The notes beneath the pieces are model-generated. The model worked only from the letters and a program-made list of their open reading frames with translations, had not been told where the DNA came from and searched no databases. A stretch of 64,000 nt of DNA from Cephalopachus bancanus (lineage: Eukaryota; Chordata; Mammalia; Primates; Tarsiidae): NCBI GenBank assembly GCA_027257055.1, contig JAPVLO010001009.1, positions 186,001 through 250,000 on the forward strand. The letters are read 5' to 3'. A program made the position numbers and the translations under genes. Every line of letters begins with the position of its first letter. The stretch's first letter is position 1. Shown here in pieces: positions 48,405 through 59,330 of this stretch.

Positions 48405-48659
48405 TTTTTTTGAGTTGGAGTCTCACTCTGTCACCCAGACTGGAGCGCAGTGGCCGCTCCCAGCCACCGCAGCCTCGACCTGCTGGGCTCCAGCGATCCT
48501 TCCACCTCGGCCTTCCAAGTAGCCTGAATTACAGGCATGCGCTACCACGCCCAGCTGATTTTTTGATTTACTGTAGAGATGAGGTCTTGCCAAGTTGCTC
48601 AGGCGGGTCTCAAACCCGTGGGCTCAGGCAATCCACTCACCTCAGCCTCCCAAAGGCAC
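48405..48659 (-). mobile_element. Alu, young subfamily, antisense, 5'-truncated
   Basis: Perfect TSD TAAGTTGCCTTTT (48392-48404, 48660-48672) immediately after a shortened left arm, so truncation occurred at insertion. Confidence 0.93.
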
Positions 48660-48685
48660 TAAGTTGCCTTTTAAAAAGGTGCACA

Positions 48686-48997
48686 GCTGGGCGCAGTAGC
48701 TCAAACCTGTAATTCCTGCACTTTGGGAGGTGGAGGTGAGAGGATCGCCTGAGCTCAGGGGTTAGAGACCAGCCTGAGCAACGTGGCGAGACTTCGTCAC
48801 AACAACAACAACAACAAAAATTAGCCGGGTATGGCAGCACATGTGTGTAGCTCCAGCTAGTTGGAAGGCTAAGGCAGAAGGACCACCTGAGCCCAGCAGG
48901 TTGAGGCTGCAGTGGCCGTGGGCATGCCACTGCATTCTAGCCTGGGCGACGGAGTGAGACTACGACTCAAAAAATAAATAAATAAATAATAAGTAAA
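48686..48997 (+). mobile_element. Alu, dimeric
   Basis: Full dimer with (CAA)n linker and (AAAT)n tail. Inverted relative to the previous Alu, about 27 bp away. Confidence 0.9.
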
Positions 48998-49109
48998 ATA
49001 AAGATCATGCGTAGCCCACCACTCCCCAAATAGCTGACCATGATGCATAAGTGTAGACAGCTACCACTGAAGAGTAATATGAAAGCCAGGTCCCTCTCTT
49101 AAAAAAAAA

Positions 49110-49165
49110 GACATGCTGAAGTGCAGTGGGGTGATCATAGCTTGCTGCAGTCTAGAACTCCCGGC
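49110..49165 (-). mobile_element. Short Alu fragment
   Basis: GAAGTGCAGTGGGGTGATC and nearby bases; about 55 bp of antisense Alu. Confidence 0.6.
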
Positions 49166-49217
49166 CAGGGCCATTTTTGGAAGCTGTGATTCAACTTTAA
49201 GTTAGAAGTATGTTTCA

Positions 49218-49525
49218 GGGACGGGCATGGCGGCTCATGTCTGTAATCCCAGCACTTCGGGAGGCAAAGGCAGGAGGGTCGCTGGAGCCCGGGAGTTTGA
49301 GATCAGCCTGGGCAACACAGCTAGACCTTATCTCTACAAAAAAAAAAAAAAGAAAAGAAAAGAAAAAAATAATTAGCTGGATGTGGTGGTGTAATCCCAG
49401 CTACTCCAGAGGCTGAGGCCGAAGGACCGCCTGAGCCCAGAAAGCCCAGGCTGTGATAATCGGTGGGCATGGCCCTGCACTCCCTCCAGCCGAGCTTCAG
49501 TGCAACCCCAACTCAAAAACAAAAC
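49218..49525 (+). mobile_element. Alu, diverged dimer
   Basis: GGCGGCTCATGTCTGTAATCC to CAACCCCAACTC. Confidence 0.88.
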
Positions 49526-49754
49526 CAAACCACTTTGAGGAACTGACTTTAACATTAAAAGAGCAGTAAAACAAAAATTTCCCCAGGTCCACCGTTGGAT
49601 CACAAAACTTTATAAGTTATTTGTGCACCAAAAATAACAACCTAGAGAGCGTTGTTTCCCTCGTTAGAATTCTATTCTGAGGACTGATGCTATTCAACAA
49701 GCTAGCGTTTATCCACCTACGTTTTTCAAGACCCCCAAACCAGCCTGGGCGCCA

Positions 49755-50110
49755 TCCACATTGGCCACAGGCCTCTCAAGGCCCACCCCAGGCAGTGCCC
49801 CTACACCCACACCCTAACGGCAGGTTCTCCCCCACACCAGGCAGCACCTCTGCACCTACCCCTGGCAGGTCCTCCCTCAAGGCAGGGTCTCCCTCACCCA
49901 CTTCCCAGTAGGCTCCCCCTTAAGCGCCTCACCTCAAGGCAGGCTCCCACCTGCAGGCAGCACCCCTGCACCTCCCCCCGCAGGTCCCGCTCCAGGGACG
50001 GCCCCCCAACCGATGCAGCACCCTACACCTACCCCCCGCAGACCCCCCTCAAGGCGGGGCCCCCTCCCCAGCAGCATCCCTGCACCTACCCCAGTCAAGT
50101 GTTCCCCCCC
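49755..50110 (+). repeat. Degenerate C-rich minisatellite
   Basis: Recurrent blocks of GGCAGCACC-type, CTGCACCTACCCC-type, GCAGGTCC-type and CTCAAGGC-type phrases in irregular order. Pro-rich frames result but no gene is implied. Confidence 0.75.
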
Positions 50111-50179
50111 AGGGAGCGCTCCTCCGACCCCTGGCTGGGCCCCTCATCCAGGCAGGACCCACCCCGGCCAGATGGCAGC

Positions 50180-50620
50180 CCCACCCCCCCAGCAGGGAAG
50201 GGCGGTGGGGGGGAGGGCGCCGGGACCCCGCTGAGGACTACACTCTGTCCCGCTCACGCGAGTTCCCGTCCGCGGCCGCGGGTCACGTGCTGTGGAGGCA
50301 CGGGGGCGGGGCGGGGCGACGGCTTGGCCCGCACGTGGACCGTTTCTGCGCGCCCGAGCGGCCAGTGGGACTGTCCTACGCTCGTCTCTTCGCTACCCTC
50401 GTCTCTTCGCTACCCGCGGCGGCCGGGGGCGGGGGTGCGCGCCCCGAGGGGCTCCGGCGAGCTGGCCTGGGGTCCCTGCAGCACCGAGATGGAGAGGGGC
50501 GCGCGCGGCTCTGTCCCTGCGGGGCCCCAGCTGGGCGGTGGCGTGGAGCCGCGCGGGTCCCAGGCCTTTGTGACTGGAGGTTGCTTCTCGGCCAGCCGCC
50601 TGGGTGTGGTGGTTAGCAAG
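50180..50620. promoter_or_regulatory. CpG island, candidate promoter
   Basis: Dense CpG, unlike the rest of the window. Overlapping GC boxes (50302-50317), E-boxes CACGTG at 50284-50289 and 50332-50337, palindrome CGCGGCCGCG at 50271-50280. An in-frame ATG at 50489 follows; frames run to 50689. CACGTG can bind USF/MYC/TFE-type bHLH factors. Gene identity, strand and start site unknown. The adjacent Alu (50725) limits any first exon. Confidence 0.65.
50381..50416 (+). repeat. Perfect 18-bp tandem duplication
   Basis: CTCGTCTCTTCGCTACCC twice, in the CpG island. Confidence 0.97.
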
Positions 50621-50724
50621 TCCCCCGCCAGGCCTGCCTGGATGGTTGCAGGGAAGGGTTTTCCATTTTTCCCGAAGGGACACTCCTGAAAGCAGAACGT
50701 GTTAAATTCGTCTTCAGCCTAGCG

Positions 50725-51033
50725 GTGTGGGGGAAGGGGGGCGGGGGGAGGCTTACGCCTGTCATCCCAGCCCTTGGGGGAGGCCAAGGCGAGAGGCTTG
50801 CCTGAGGCCAGGGATTCGAGACCAGCCTGGGCAACTTGTTGAGACCTCTTCTCTACAATAAATGAAAAAAATTAGCCGGGTGTGGTGGTGCGTGCCTGTA
50901 GTCTCAGCTACTTGGGAGGCTGAGGTGGAAGGATGACCTGAGCCCAGCAGGTCAAGGCTGTGGTGGCCAATGAGCGTGCCACTGCACTCCATCCTGGGTG
51001 ACGGAGTGAGACTCTTAACTAAAAAAAAAAAAA
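50725..51033 (+). mobile_element. Alu, dimeric
   Basis: Full dimer with an altered G-rich 5' end; CTTCAG repeated around it may be a short TSD. Confidence 0.88.
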
Positions 51034-51282
51034 AGTCATCTTCAGGCCGAATTCTCCAGTATAGTGGCAGTTTGGCCCCTGATGGGACTTCCGCCCTCAG
51101 GGCAGTTCTTATCCATCTCTTGTGGAACTGGGATCCCCGGCGGCAGAGGGTGGGCTGTCCTGCACAGAAGTGGTGGACAGCAAGTGGTGCAGGGTAGTTC
51201 TCCCCAGCTCTGTCGCAGGCGGGTGGGTGTGGGTGTGGGTCGTTGTTGGGGAATACTAAATTGATGTTTAAATGCCTCTTGG

Positions 51283-51560
51283 GAGCAGGACGTGGTGGCT
51301 AACACCTACCATTCCTTCAATTTGAGAGGTGGGGGCGAGAGGATTGTTGGAGGCCAGGGGTTTGAGACAGCTTGGGCGACTAGGTGAGAACTCATCTCAA
51401 AAAATTAGCTGGCTGTGGTGGCACACACCTGTGTTTCTAGTTACTTGGAAGGTTGAGTGGAAGGATCACTTGAACCCAGCAGGTGGAGGCTGCGGTGACC
51501 ATGAGTGTGCCACTGCACCCCAGCCTGGTTGACAGAAGGAGATGGACTCAAAATTAAATA
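51283..51560 (+). mobile_element. Alu, diverged, shortened left arm
   Basis: GGTGGCTAACACCTACC to GAGATGGACTC; linker lost. Confidence 0.82.
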
Positions 51561-51566
51561 AATACG

Positions 51567-51787
51567 GCTGGGCGCAGTGTCTCAAGCCTGTAATCCCAGC
51601 ACTTTGGGAGGCCAAGGCTAGAGGATTGCCTGAGCCCAGGTGTTTGAGAACAGCCTAGCAACTTGGTGAGACCTTGTCTCTACAATAAATCAAAAAATTA
51701 GCCAGGTGTGGTGGCACACGGCTGGGGTTCCAGCTACTTGGAAGGCTGAGATGGAAGGATCGCCTGAGCCCAGCAGGTTGAGGCTAT
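51567..51787 (+). mobile_element. Alu lacking its 3' end
   Basis: Directly abuts the previous Alu. Stops at GGTTGAGGCTATTTT without the rest of the right arm or A-tail. Confidence 0.85.
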
Positions 51788-52249
51788 TTTATTTCTGTTT
51801 GAACATCTCCCATCAGGGTTTCAGCAGCAAAGAATGCAGCATTTCTTAAAGCATATTACAACTGAGAAGTATTACTTATAGGTGTCGTTTTGGCAGTAGT
51901 TACCTGGAAACAGAACCAAATCAGTCATTAGCACTGTTTCTGGGCAGGAGAGAGTTGCTTTACCCTTGCCCACACTAAACACACCTGGGAAAGTTTAATC
52001 CCAGACAGTGGCTACCCGGCCCCCCACCAAACCCCATGCACAGCAGCACAGGCAGCTTTGGTTTTATAATATTAACTTGGGAAAGTATGGCAGCCGATTT
52101 CTGCTTTCTACTGAACTCCACTCTGTGCACAGCTCGATAAAAGTGGATTTTTGTATGTGCCCACTCTTGCACTAACAGTGAGAATCTTCTGGAAGACTTC
52201 AGGGTGAACCATCTGTCTAGGGCACTGGCCTTCTAGCAGACAGTTTTAC
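51788..52249. other. Unassigned sequence
   Basis: No recognised element. Confidence 0.35.
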
Positions 52250-52877
52250 AGAATAGCTCATGAAAAAGGGATGACTTGAACGCTGTTGGTGGGAATGTAA
52301 GTTAGTTCAGCCCCTGTGGAAAGCAATTTGGAGACTGCTCAAAGAACAAAAAAATAGATCTACCGTTTGACCCAGACATCCCAATCCGGGCATATATCAA
52401 AGGAAATTGTTTTTACCAAAAAGACACCTGCATGCATATGTTTATCGCAGCACTATTCACAATAGCAAAAACATGGAGCCAACCTAGGTGTCCATTAAGT
52501 GTGGATTGGATAAAGAAAATGTGGTAGAGATATACCACAGATACCACACAGCCATAAAAAAGTAAAAAATCACGTCCTTTGCAGTAACATGAATACAGCT
52601 GGAGGCCATTATCCTAAATGAATTAATTCAGAAATGGAAAACTAAATACCTCACATCCTCACAAGTGAGAGATAAACATTGGATACACATGCACATAAAG
52701 ATGGGAACACTGGGAACTCCAGAAGTGGGGAGGGAGGGAGATGAGGGTAAAACAAAACTACCTGTTGGGTACTATGCTCACTATCTGGGTGCCCGGTTCA
52801 ACTCAGCATCACACAATATACTCATGTAACATAACTGCATAAATACCCCCAAATCTAAAATTTAAAAAAAAAAAAGC
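52250..52877 (+). mobile_element. L1 ORF2 end and 3' UTR, 5'-truncated
   Basis: GGAAAGCAATTTGGAGACTG, CACTATTCACAATAGCAAAA and CTCATGTAACATAACTGCAT, then A-tail. An Alu was later inserted at its tail. Confidence 0.9.
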
Positions 52878-52879
52878 TC

Positions 52880-53174
52880 AGCCGGGCGCGGTGGCTAAAG
52901 CCTATAATCCCAGCACTTTGGGAGGCCGAGGCAAGAGGATTGCTTGAATCCAGAGGTTCAAGACCAGCATGGGCAACTTGGTGAGGCCTTGTCTCTACAA
53001 TATATCAAAAGAATCAGCCAGGTGTGGTAGTGGATGCCTGCAGTTCTGGCTACTTGGACAGCTGAGGCGGAAGGATTGCCTGAGCCCAGCAGGTCGATGC
53101 TGGAGTGGCCATGAGCATGCCACTACACTCCAGCCTGGGCAACAGAATGAGACTCTGACTCAAAAAAAAAAAAA
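52880..53174 (+). mobile_element. Alu, local subfamily
   Basis: GCCGGGCGCGGTGGCTAAAGC to GACTCTGACTC; follows the L1 tail directly. Confidence 0.92.
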
Positions 53175-54020
53175 CTCATGGGATTACGTGGGGGAAGGTC
53201 ACGGCGTGTGGAGGGAGAATTAGCAGGACTACCACTAAAGGCTTCCACAGCTCCTGGGACACCCTAGACAGGCAGCAACCATTGGGAGGAGGCCAGAGGC
53301 AGAAGTGAGTCAGCACACCTACCCAGTTCCTGAGAGAAGGCTCCCTGCGGCCACTGAGTCACTCTTCCCTTAAAGCAGGAGTCAGCCCCTGCCCCACCTC
53401 TTCCCCCACTTCTATTTAGAACCACCTCAGTGCTGAGAGCTATAAGAGAAATCATAAAATCTAATTACCATGATGACAGATCAGCAAATGATGCTCTTTG
53501 TGCCAAGGAATTCTCCTTTGGATATGCTGGTCTTTGGAAGAGCTGCTGAGTGGCATACCTCCAAGTTGTGCTCCCTTTGTAAACCAAAAGGAGTAACTTT
53601 CCCCAGAAATGTCTGCGGGATGACCACAACAAGACTCTCTACTTTGAAGGAAGACCTGAACACTTGTCACTGCTGGTGGAGTGTTGGATAGGGGAGTCAC
53701 TTTTTGAAACATTTCCAAACATGTCTCTGTGTTGACTATTTCAAGATGACGTGTCATTTCCCCCCATATGTTCACTCATCCATTATCCTTCATCTTGTGC
53801 AGCTGGGTGGTAAAGGATCCTGAAAAAGGAACAGCGCGGTATTACACAATTCACAAAACACTTTAGAAGTAGAAGTTGGGGAAGCCAGGGTACGGTTTGC
53901 CTCACAGGACAAAGGCCCTGAGTTTCTTACCCACCAGACTTTCATTAGTACAAAATGACGTAATTAAGTCAGCCTCCAAGACAAAGACAGACAGTGCAAA
54001 GAAAACTCCGTTTTGATCTT
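53175..54020. other. Unassigned, apparently unique sequence
   Basis: A 104-codon minus frame (53461-53775) overlaps a 73-codon plus frame; no family recognised. Confidence 0.3.
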
Positions 54021-54216
54021 AGACCTCATCTCTACAATAAATCAAAAATGAGCCGGGCGTGGTAGCGTGCGCCTGTAATTCCGGCTACTCACTCGGAAGG
54101 CTGAGGCGGAAGATCACCGGAGCCCAGCAGGTCGAGGCTGCGGTGGCCGGGAGCAGCCACTGCACCCCAGTCTGGGGAACGGAGTGAAACTCCAACTCAA
54201 AAAAAAAAAAAAAAAG
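54021..54216 (+). mobile_element. Alu, young subfamily, 5'-truncated
   Basis: Begins AGACCTCATC in the linker, close to the start point of the copy at 40006. No clear TSD. Confidence 0.88.
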
Positions 54217-54529
54217 AAAGCTTTTGTGATAAAGCGTGACTGTTTACAAGATATACTGCAGCTGCTTGCAAGACAATGTATAACTATTTATCTAACCCAA
54301 CACAATAGATACTGCACTTGTAGAACATGCCTCCCTGGCTTTGCCATTATAGGCATTCTTGGCTGGTGACTTTGCACATACGCTAAGTATGTTTTCAGCA
54401 GAGTTCAAGCAGAGCAGTGGTCTCCAACAGTGCACAAGATGCTCTTGAGAATCCACGGAGGATGCCAAGATGCCTATTTTTAAGGAGCTTGGAATACAGC
54501 AGGAAAGATGGATGATTATGAAGGTAATA
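54217..54529. other. Unassigned sequence
   Basis: Nothing recognised. Confidence 0.35.
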
Positions 54530-54700
54530 ATAGCACACATTGATGCCTTATATGTCTGGGCAGTGTCCTAAGTTCCTTAAAACTTTTTATCAAAACAATG
54601 CTATGAATAGATGTAATTATCATCCCAGTTTCAAAGGTGAGGACACTGAGGCCTGTGGGATCTAGGCAACTCACTCAAAGATAAGCCGTTCCTACAAACA
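54530..54700 (-). mobile_element. MIR SINE
   Basis: Antisense core: ATCATCCCAGTTTCAAAGGTG, GGACACTGAGGCC. Confidence 0.65.
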
Positions 54701-54811
54701 CACAATTACACAAAGCCAAATTCAGTCAAGTGTCTTGGCAGTTTAGGGAAGGGAGAGATAACTTTCCAGAGTTAGACTACAAGGCACACTTTACAAAGAG
54801 AGCAAGGCCTT

Positions 54812-55101
54812 TACAAAAAATATTTTTTTGAGTTGGAATCTCATTCTGTCACCCAGGCTGGAGTGCAGTGGCAGAATCATGGCCACCGCAGCCTTGACCT
54901 GCTGGGCTCAAGCGATCCTTTCCGAGTAGCTGGGACTGCAGGTGCATGCTACCACACCCAGGTAACGTTTTTTATTTTTTCGGAGAAATGAGGTCTCGCC
55001 ATGTTGTCCAGACAGGTCTCAAACTCCTGGGCTCCAATAATTCTCTCGCCTTGACCTCCCAAAGTGCTGGGATTATAGGCAGGATCCACCATGTCTGGCC
55101 T
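54812..55101 (-). mobile_element. Alu, local subfamily, antisense
   Basis: TSD GAGCAAGGCCTT before and GAGCAAGGTCTT after. Confidence 0.92.
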
Positions 55102-55149
55102 TGAGCAAGGTCTTGAAGAGTATAAAGGACTGAAGTGGCCTCTGCAAAG

Positions 55150-55565
55150 ACACATCCACTCAGAACCTGTGAACATGAGCTTATTTGGGAAAAGGAACTT
55201 GCAGGTGTGATTAAGTTAAGGATCTCAAGACGAGACCACCCTGGACTTAGGATGGGCCCAAAATCCAGTGACAGGTGTCCTTACATGGGAAAGGCAGAGG
55301 GAGATTTGAGACTCAGAGAGAAAGAAGTCATGTGAAAACAGAGGCTGGGATTGGCAGCCCCCAGCCAAGGAATGCCAAGTGTTGCCAGTAGCTACCAGAA
55401 GCAAGGAGAGAGTTATGGGATGGATTTTCCCTCAGAAGTTTCCAGAAAGAACCAACCTGGCTGACCCCTTGATTTTGGACAGAATTTTGAGATAAGAAGC
55501 TTCTGTTGTCTTAAGCCACCCAGCGTGTGGTAATTTGTTGTGGTAGTCACAGAAAACTAACACAA
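55150..55565 (+). mobile_element. MaLR-type LTR (MLT/MST-like)
   Basis: AACCTGTGAACATGAGC, GTGTGATTAAGTTAAGGATC, GCCAAGGAATGCCAAG, CCACCCAGCGTGTGGTAATT; the sense form of the LTR family at 2629 and 61237. Confidence 0.75.
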
Positions 55566-55786
55566 AGAATACATGAGAATGGCTGTGAACCAAAGGTCAA
55601 GCAAAGACACTGAGATGGGAAATTCAGGGGGCTTGACTTTGTTGGTTCTGGTCTGTCTGAAGCAGAAGGATCCTGAAGGGAATGGGTTGTTTAGGACCAG
55701 GTTCCTTTTAAGGAGGGCTCCGAATGTTAGGTTAGGAAGTCTAGATGTTATTTTAAGTCTTAAAGCAAAGTTTATTTAGAAAATAA

Positions 55787-55787
55787 A

Positions 55788-55829
<42 letters not shown>

Positions 55830-55832
55830 GAG
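55787..55832 (+). repeat. (GA)n microsatellite
   Basis: About 45 bp of GA with one break. Confidence 0.93.
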
Positions 55833-55946
55833 ATTCAACTCCAAGGAGAGGGGACCAAAGCTAAGAAAACATGGCGGTCACCACGCAATAAGCCACGCGG
55901 AGATACCAGGATATCTAGATGTTAGTTGATGAGCAATGAGGACCTT

Positions 55947-57102
55947 TGTTGGGAGCCAGCCTTGGAGGCCCACCTGATTGACAGGGTCCTGGTGGGCCAA
56001 AGACCCCAGGCCGCAGGGCGAGCCCGGGAATCTGAGGCCCTTCTGTCTTCCACCTTTGCTGTTTGGTACCGCTCAAGAATTCTGTGCAGTCATGGAAGAA
56101 GAAAATGGCATGTTTATGTGAAGTACTCACATCTAACCTGAGAATGTCATAGTTCATTTTTCCATTTTCCCACTATGCCGCTTGGCCTTTTCTAACATAT
56201 GCAAGGGTTAAATTCTGAAGCACATCAAGAATGCTTTCTTCCACTTGGTTATAGGTTACTAGATATTGCTTAAGTAATAAATGATATAAGTATATTCACT
56301 CCTTATTTGATTTAGGATTATGTAGTTTAGTGTTTAGATACAAGGTTTTTTAGAAGCACAAGTTTATAGTAAGTCCATTATGTATTCATTATAAGTCCTA
56401 ACACTTTATAGGAGTTATGTAGGTGATTTATAACACTGATTTCACTGACTTAGGATAAAGATTATCTTTAAGGTTTTTACTTAATTCAATAGTTAAAACT
56501 CTAAGTTAACATTTATAAAGTGGGTTTTCACTGAACTCATAATATACTAATCAGACACTTTTATGATAACTTAGCTAAAGACAGAAAGTAACCTTGGGGG
56601 CCTGGGAAACATTACTCAAAGCTTCTTTTGAGTTCTCTTTAGAAATAAGCACTGCAGGATAAGAGAAAAGTAACGGAGACACCTGGACAAGAAAGGCGAT
56701 TACAAGCTCTGAAGGTCATAAAGCCCCAGAAGGAAAACTACAGCTACATGAAGAACTTTATACTTGGAAACTTTCTGGAGACAGTTCAAGGACTGTAATT
56801 CGGGACTTTGGACTAAAACTATCATCTTTGGCCTTATGAATAAGACTCATTGTCTGAAAGTTTACAGGGTTCTTGGTTTGTTTGTTGCTCAGACCACTAG
56901 ATGGTGGTAGCTTGTAGAGGATATGTACATGAAGGAATTTTCTTTGTCTTGCCCCTTTACGAATGGTATAAAAGCTGTGTTAACTAACATTAAATTGTCA
57001 TCTGTTCAAGAAGCAGGTGTCCGGGTATAATATTTTCATCCTTCACCTATCTGTCTCTCCTTCAGGAAATCTCACGACCCGGTAAGGGGCTGGACCCCTT
57101 CA
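55947..57102 (+). mobile_element. Long class-II (ERVK-like) solo LTR
   Basis: 1,156 bp, TG...CA, perfect 6-bp TSD GACCTT (55941-55946, 57103-57108). Begins TGTTGGGAGCC. TATAAAAG at 56967-56974 and ATTAAA at 56989-56994, again close together. The body is otherwise different from the 36516/46938 family, so a second class-II subfamily. No open frame over about 70 codons. Confidence 0.9.
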
Positions 57103-57179
57103 GACCTTGATGAGTTGTATGCGTGGAAAACGAAGGTGTCCCTGGAGGGGAGTTCGGGTTCAGAAGTGATCTGTTGGGC

Positions 57180-57300
57180 ACAATGTTCACGATCTGGGGA
57201 ATGGGCACCCTGAGACCCAATCCCCACCACTATACAGTGGGTCCGTGTAACAGACATGCATGTGTACCCCCGAATCTAAAATAAAAATGAAAAAAATGAA
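57180..57300 (+). mobile_element. L1 3' terminus
   Basis: GTCCGTGTAACAGACATGC, then CGAATCTAAAATAAAAATG; same type as 27497. 5'-truncated. Confidence 0.75.
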
Positions 57301-57343
57301 AGTGTCCCTGAGTTCACAGGAGGTATAAAGGGTCTGAATTAGG

Positions 57344-57484
57344 CTGCATGTGATGGCTTCCACCTGTAATCTCAGCACTTTTGGGGGCCAAGGTGAGAGG
57401 ATTGCTTGAGCCCAAGAATTCGAGACTAGCATGGGCAAGATAGTGAGACCTTGTCTCTGAAAAAAAAAAAGGGAGGGGGTGGTC
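57344..57484 (+). mobile_element. Alu left monomer with own TSD
   Basis: One arm plus A-rich tail. TSD CTGAATTAGG (57334-57343, 57485-57494) shows it inserted as a monomer. Confidence 0.82.
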
Positions 57485-57494
57485 CTGAATTAGG

Positions 57495-58165
57495 GCAAGG
57501 ATGGTGGGAATGGAGCAAAGGGGCAGACAGGAAGCATCTTTCAGGAATCCGAGACTTGACAATCAGCAGATTCCTGATCTGACTTGCTGAGTGACTTGAT
57601 TCATATTTTACCTGTTGTGGTGTTTTTGTCTTCCGGGCTGCCTAACACCCACACTTTAAATGAGCCACCCCAAGTCCCTGGGCTACCTGTCAAGTTGGAT
57701 TATCAACTTGTTCTGACTTCTGGCAGTCAATCTGTGTTCTAGGTTGAGGACTTCCTTTCCTGAATCTTCAGGAGCGTTTATTTTCCATCTCGGTCCCTGT
57801 TCATCCTATGGGAGGGAGCTACACTTTCAAAATGGCTTCAGTACCAAACGGCAGCCTTTCCTTGGCACCTTAGCTGGGGGCAGGAAACAGGTTTCAGGGC
57901 AGCCAGCATGGCATTCCATCTTAGATCCTGTCTCAACATTTGATGCCAAGTGTGGTGTAGAGGCAGCCTTGACCAAGCTGTGACCTCTCAAACAGACGCG
58001 CATCTTAGTGCCGTGGAAGAAGATGGACCTTGAATGTGGTCTGAGGCTTCAAGCCTCATTTGCCTCATTTTCTGCTTGTTGGTTTCCCAGAGTCACATCA
58101 AACCTCTCGATCTGGCTTTCTAACATTGGACTCATGGGAGGAAAGGAAGTGGAGCCAGTGTTTAC
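57495..58165. other. Unassigned sequence
   Basis: A 79-codon frame (57744-57983) and others without domains. Confidence 0.35.
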
Positions 58166-58330
58166 CAAGGGTTTCCTCCCTGCCAGGTATGCTGTCCAGT
58201 GCTCTGCACTTGTTATCTCATCTTTACGTTAGGAGTAAGAGGTAGGTGCTGTTACTCTCATTTTACCCACGAGGAACTGGAAGCTCAGAGCAAGGAGGTC
58301 ACTGCACAAGGTCACACAGTGAGTGAGACT
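58166..58330 (-). mobile_element. MIR SINE
   Basis: Antisense core: CTCTCATTTTACCCACGAGG, AAGGTCACACAGTGAG. Confidence 0.75.
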
Positions 58331-58935
58331 GCCAGGATCCAACACTTTCCAAGATGCCACACTTAGCAGAATTTTTTTTCTTTTCAGCATTAGTAAGAGG
58401 GAAGAAGTCATTGTTGGCACATGTGCAGGGTTTGCCTGGTGCACACTGGGTTTTGACTTTGTGCCATGATTTCACATCACATGCCCTGACCTAGCACTTC
58501 CTAGACACCAGCTTCAAGAAGGTTTGAAAACATTCCAGGCTGATGAACTTGTGCTGTTTTCTGAAGGAACAAGAGTGTTTTCATGTCTGCTGGCTGTCTT
58601 CTGGTTGCATCCCTAGGCCTGGCTGGACTGGAAAGAGTGAACAAAATGAGTCCTTGTGCATGGCCTTGACCTCTACATTGACCTTGGGAAAGGAAATAGC
58701 TTTGATCTGTGCAGAGGGCTACTGTCCACATTCTCTGGCCTCCAAGCCCAGGCCATGTCCTCAGGCACCCAAGTCCACCGTCCTGTCTGGCAGTTCTGCC
58801 ACACCTTGCTCCTGCTCAAGCTGGAAGTGTTCTTTCCCCGTTCTCCGCCATCCCCAGTCTACACCATGTCCTCGGGGCCACAGCTCATGGCCTCTGTGAA
58901 AACTCTCCCAACAAACTTTCCTTCTATTTTTAAAA
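58331..58935. other. Unassigned sequence with overlapping frames
   Basis: Frames up to 141 codons (58543-58899, 58656-59081) partly enter L1 sequence; none shows a domain. Confidence 0.35.
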
Positions 58936-58944
58936 ATTTATATA

Positions 58945-59330
58945 CATTTTATTTTAAAGATGTGGGGTGCAATTATCATACTACTACAAGACAGGGATTG
59001 GCAGTAGCGGGAAACTGCCAGGGGAGGGGGGTCACACCTCATCAACAAGGTTACCTTCATAATGAACATTTGTATACCTAACCCTGAATTATACCCCACA
59101 TCTTTAAAATAAACAAATGTAAAAAAATAAACATTCAGTGTCAAAAAACAAAAACAAAACAAAAAAATATGTGGGGTACAATTCAGGAGGTATGCAAGTG
59201 GACATTGTACAGGTAAAGTTTGGGTCTCCCTTTGGTTTAAGATCAGGTACCCTATTGATGTTGTGTCCCCACCCCCACCCAGGCAGTGTCCCGCTACTTC
59301 AGACCAGCCTTCTTTTGCTGGATTCCTGCA
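58945..59330 (-). mobile_element. L1 3' end, lineage-type, antisense, split
   Basis: Segments 58945-58974 and about 59184-59330 are one antisense L1 3' end (ATGTGGGGTACAATTCAGG), opened by the insertion below. Confidence 0.82.
58975..59164 (+). mobile_element. L1 3' end inserted in an opposite L1 3' end
   Basis: CATACTACTACAAGACAGGG to CCCCACATCTTTAAAATAAAC, then an A-rich tail. TSD of 19 bp, two mismatches (58956-58974, 59165-59183). Confidence 0.85.

Noticed and set aside
50099..50689. 196-codon frame across the CpG island
   Set aside because: High GC removes stop codons. No domain, and overlapping frames are equally open.
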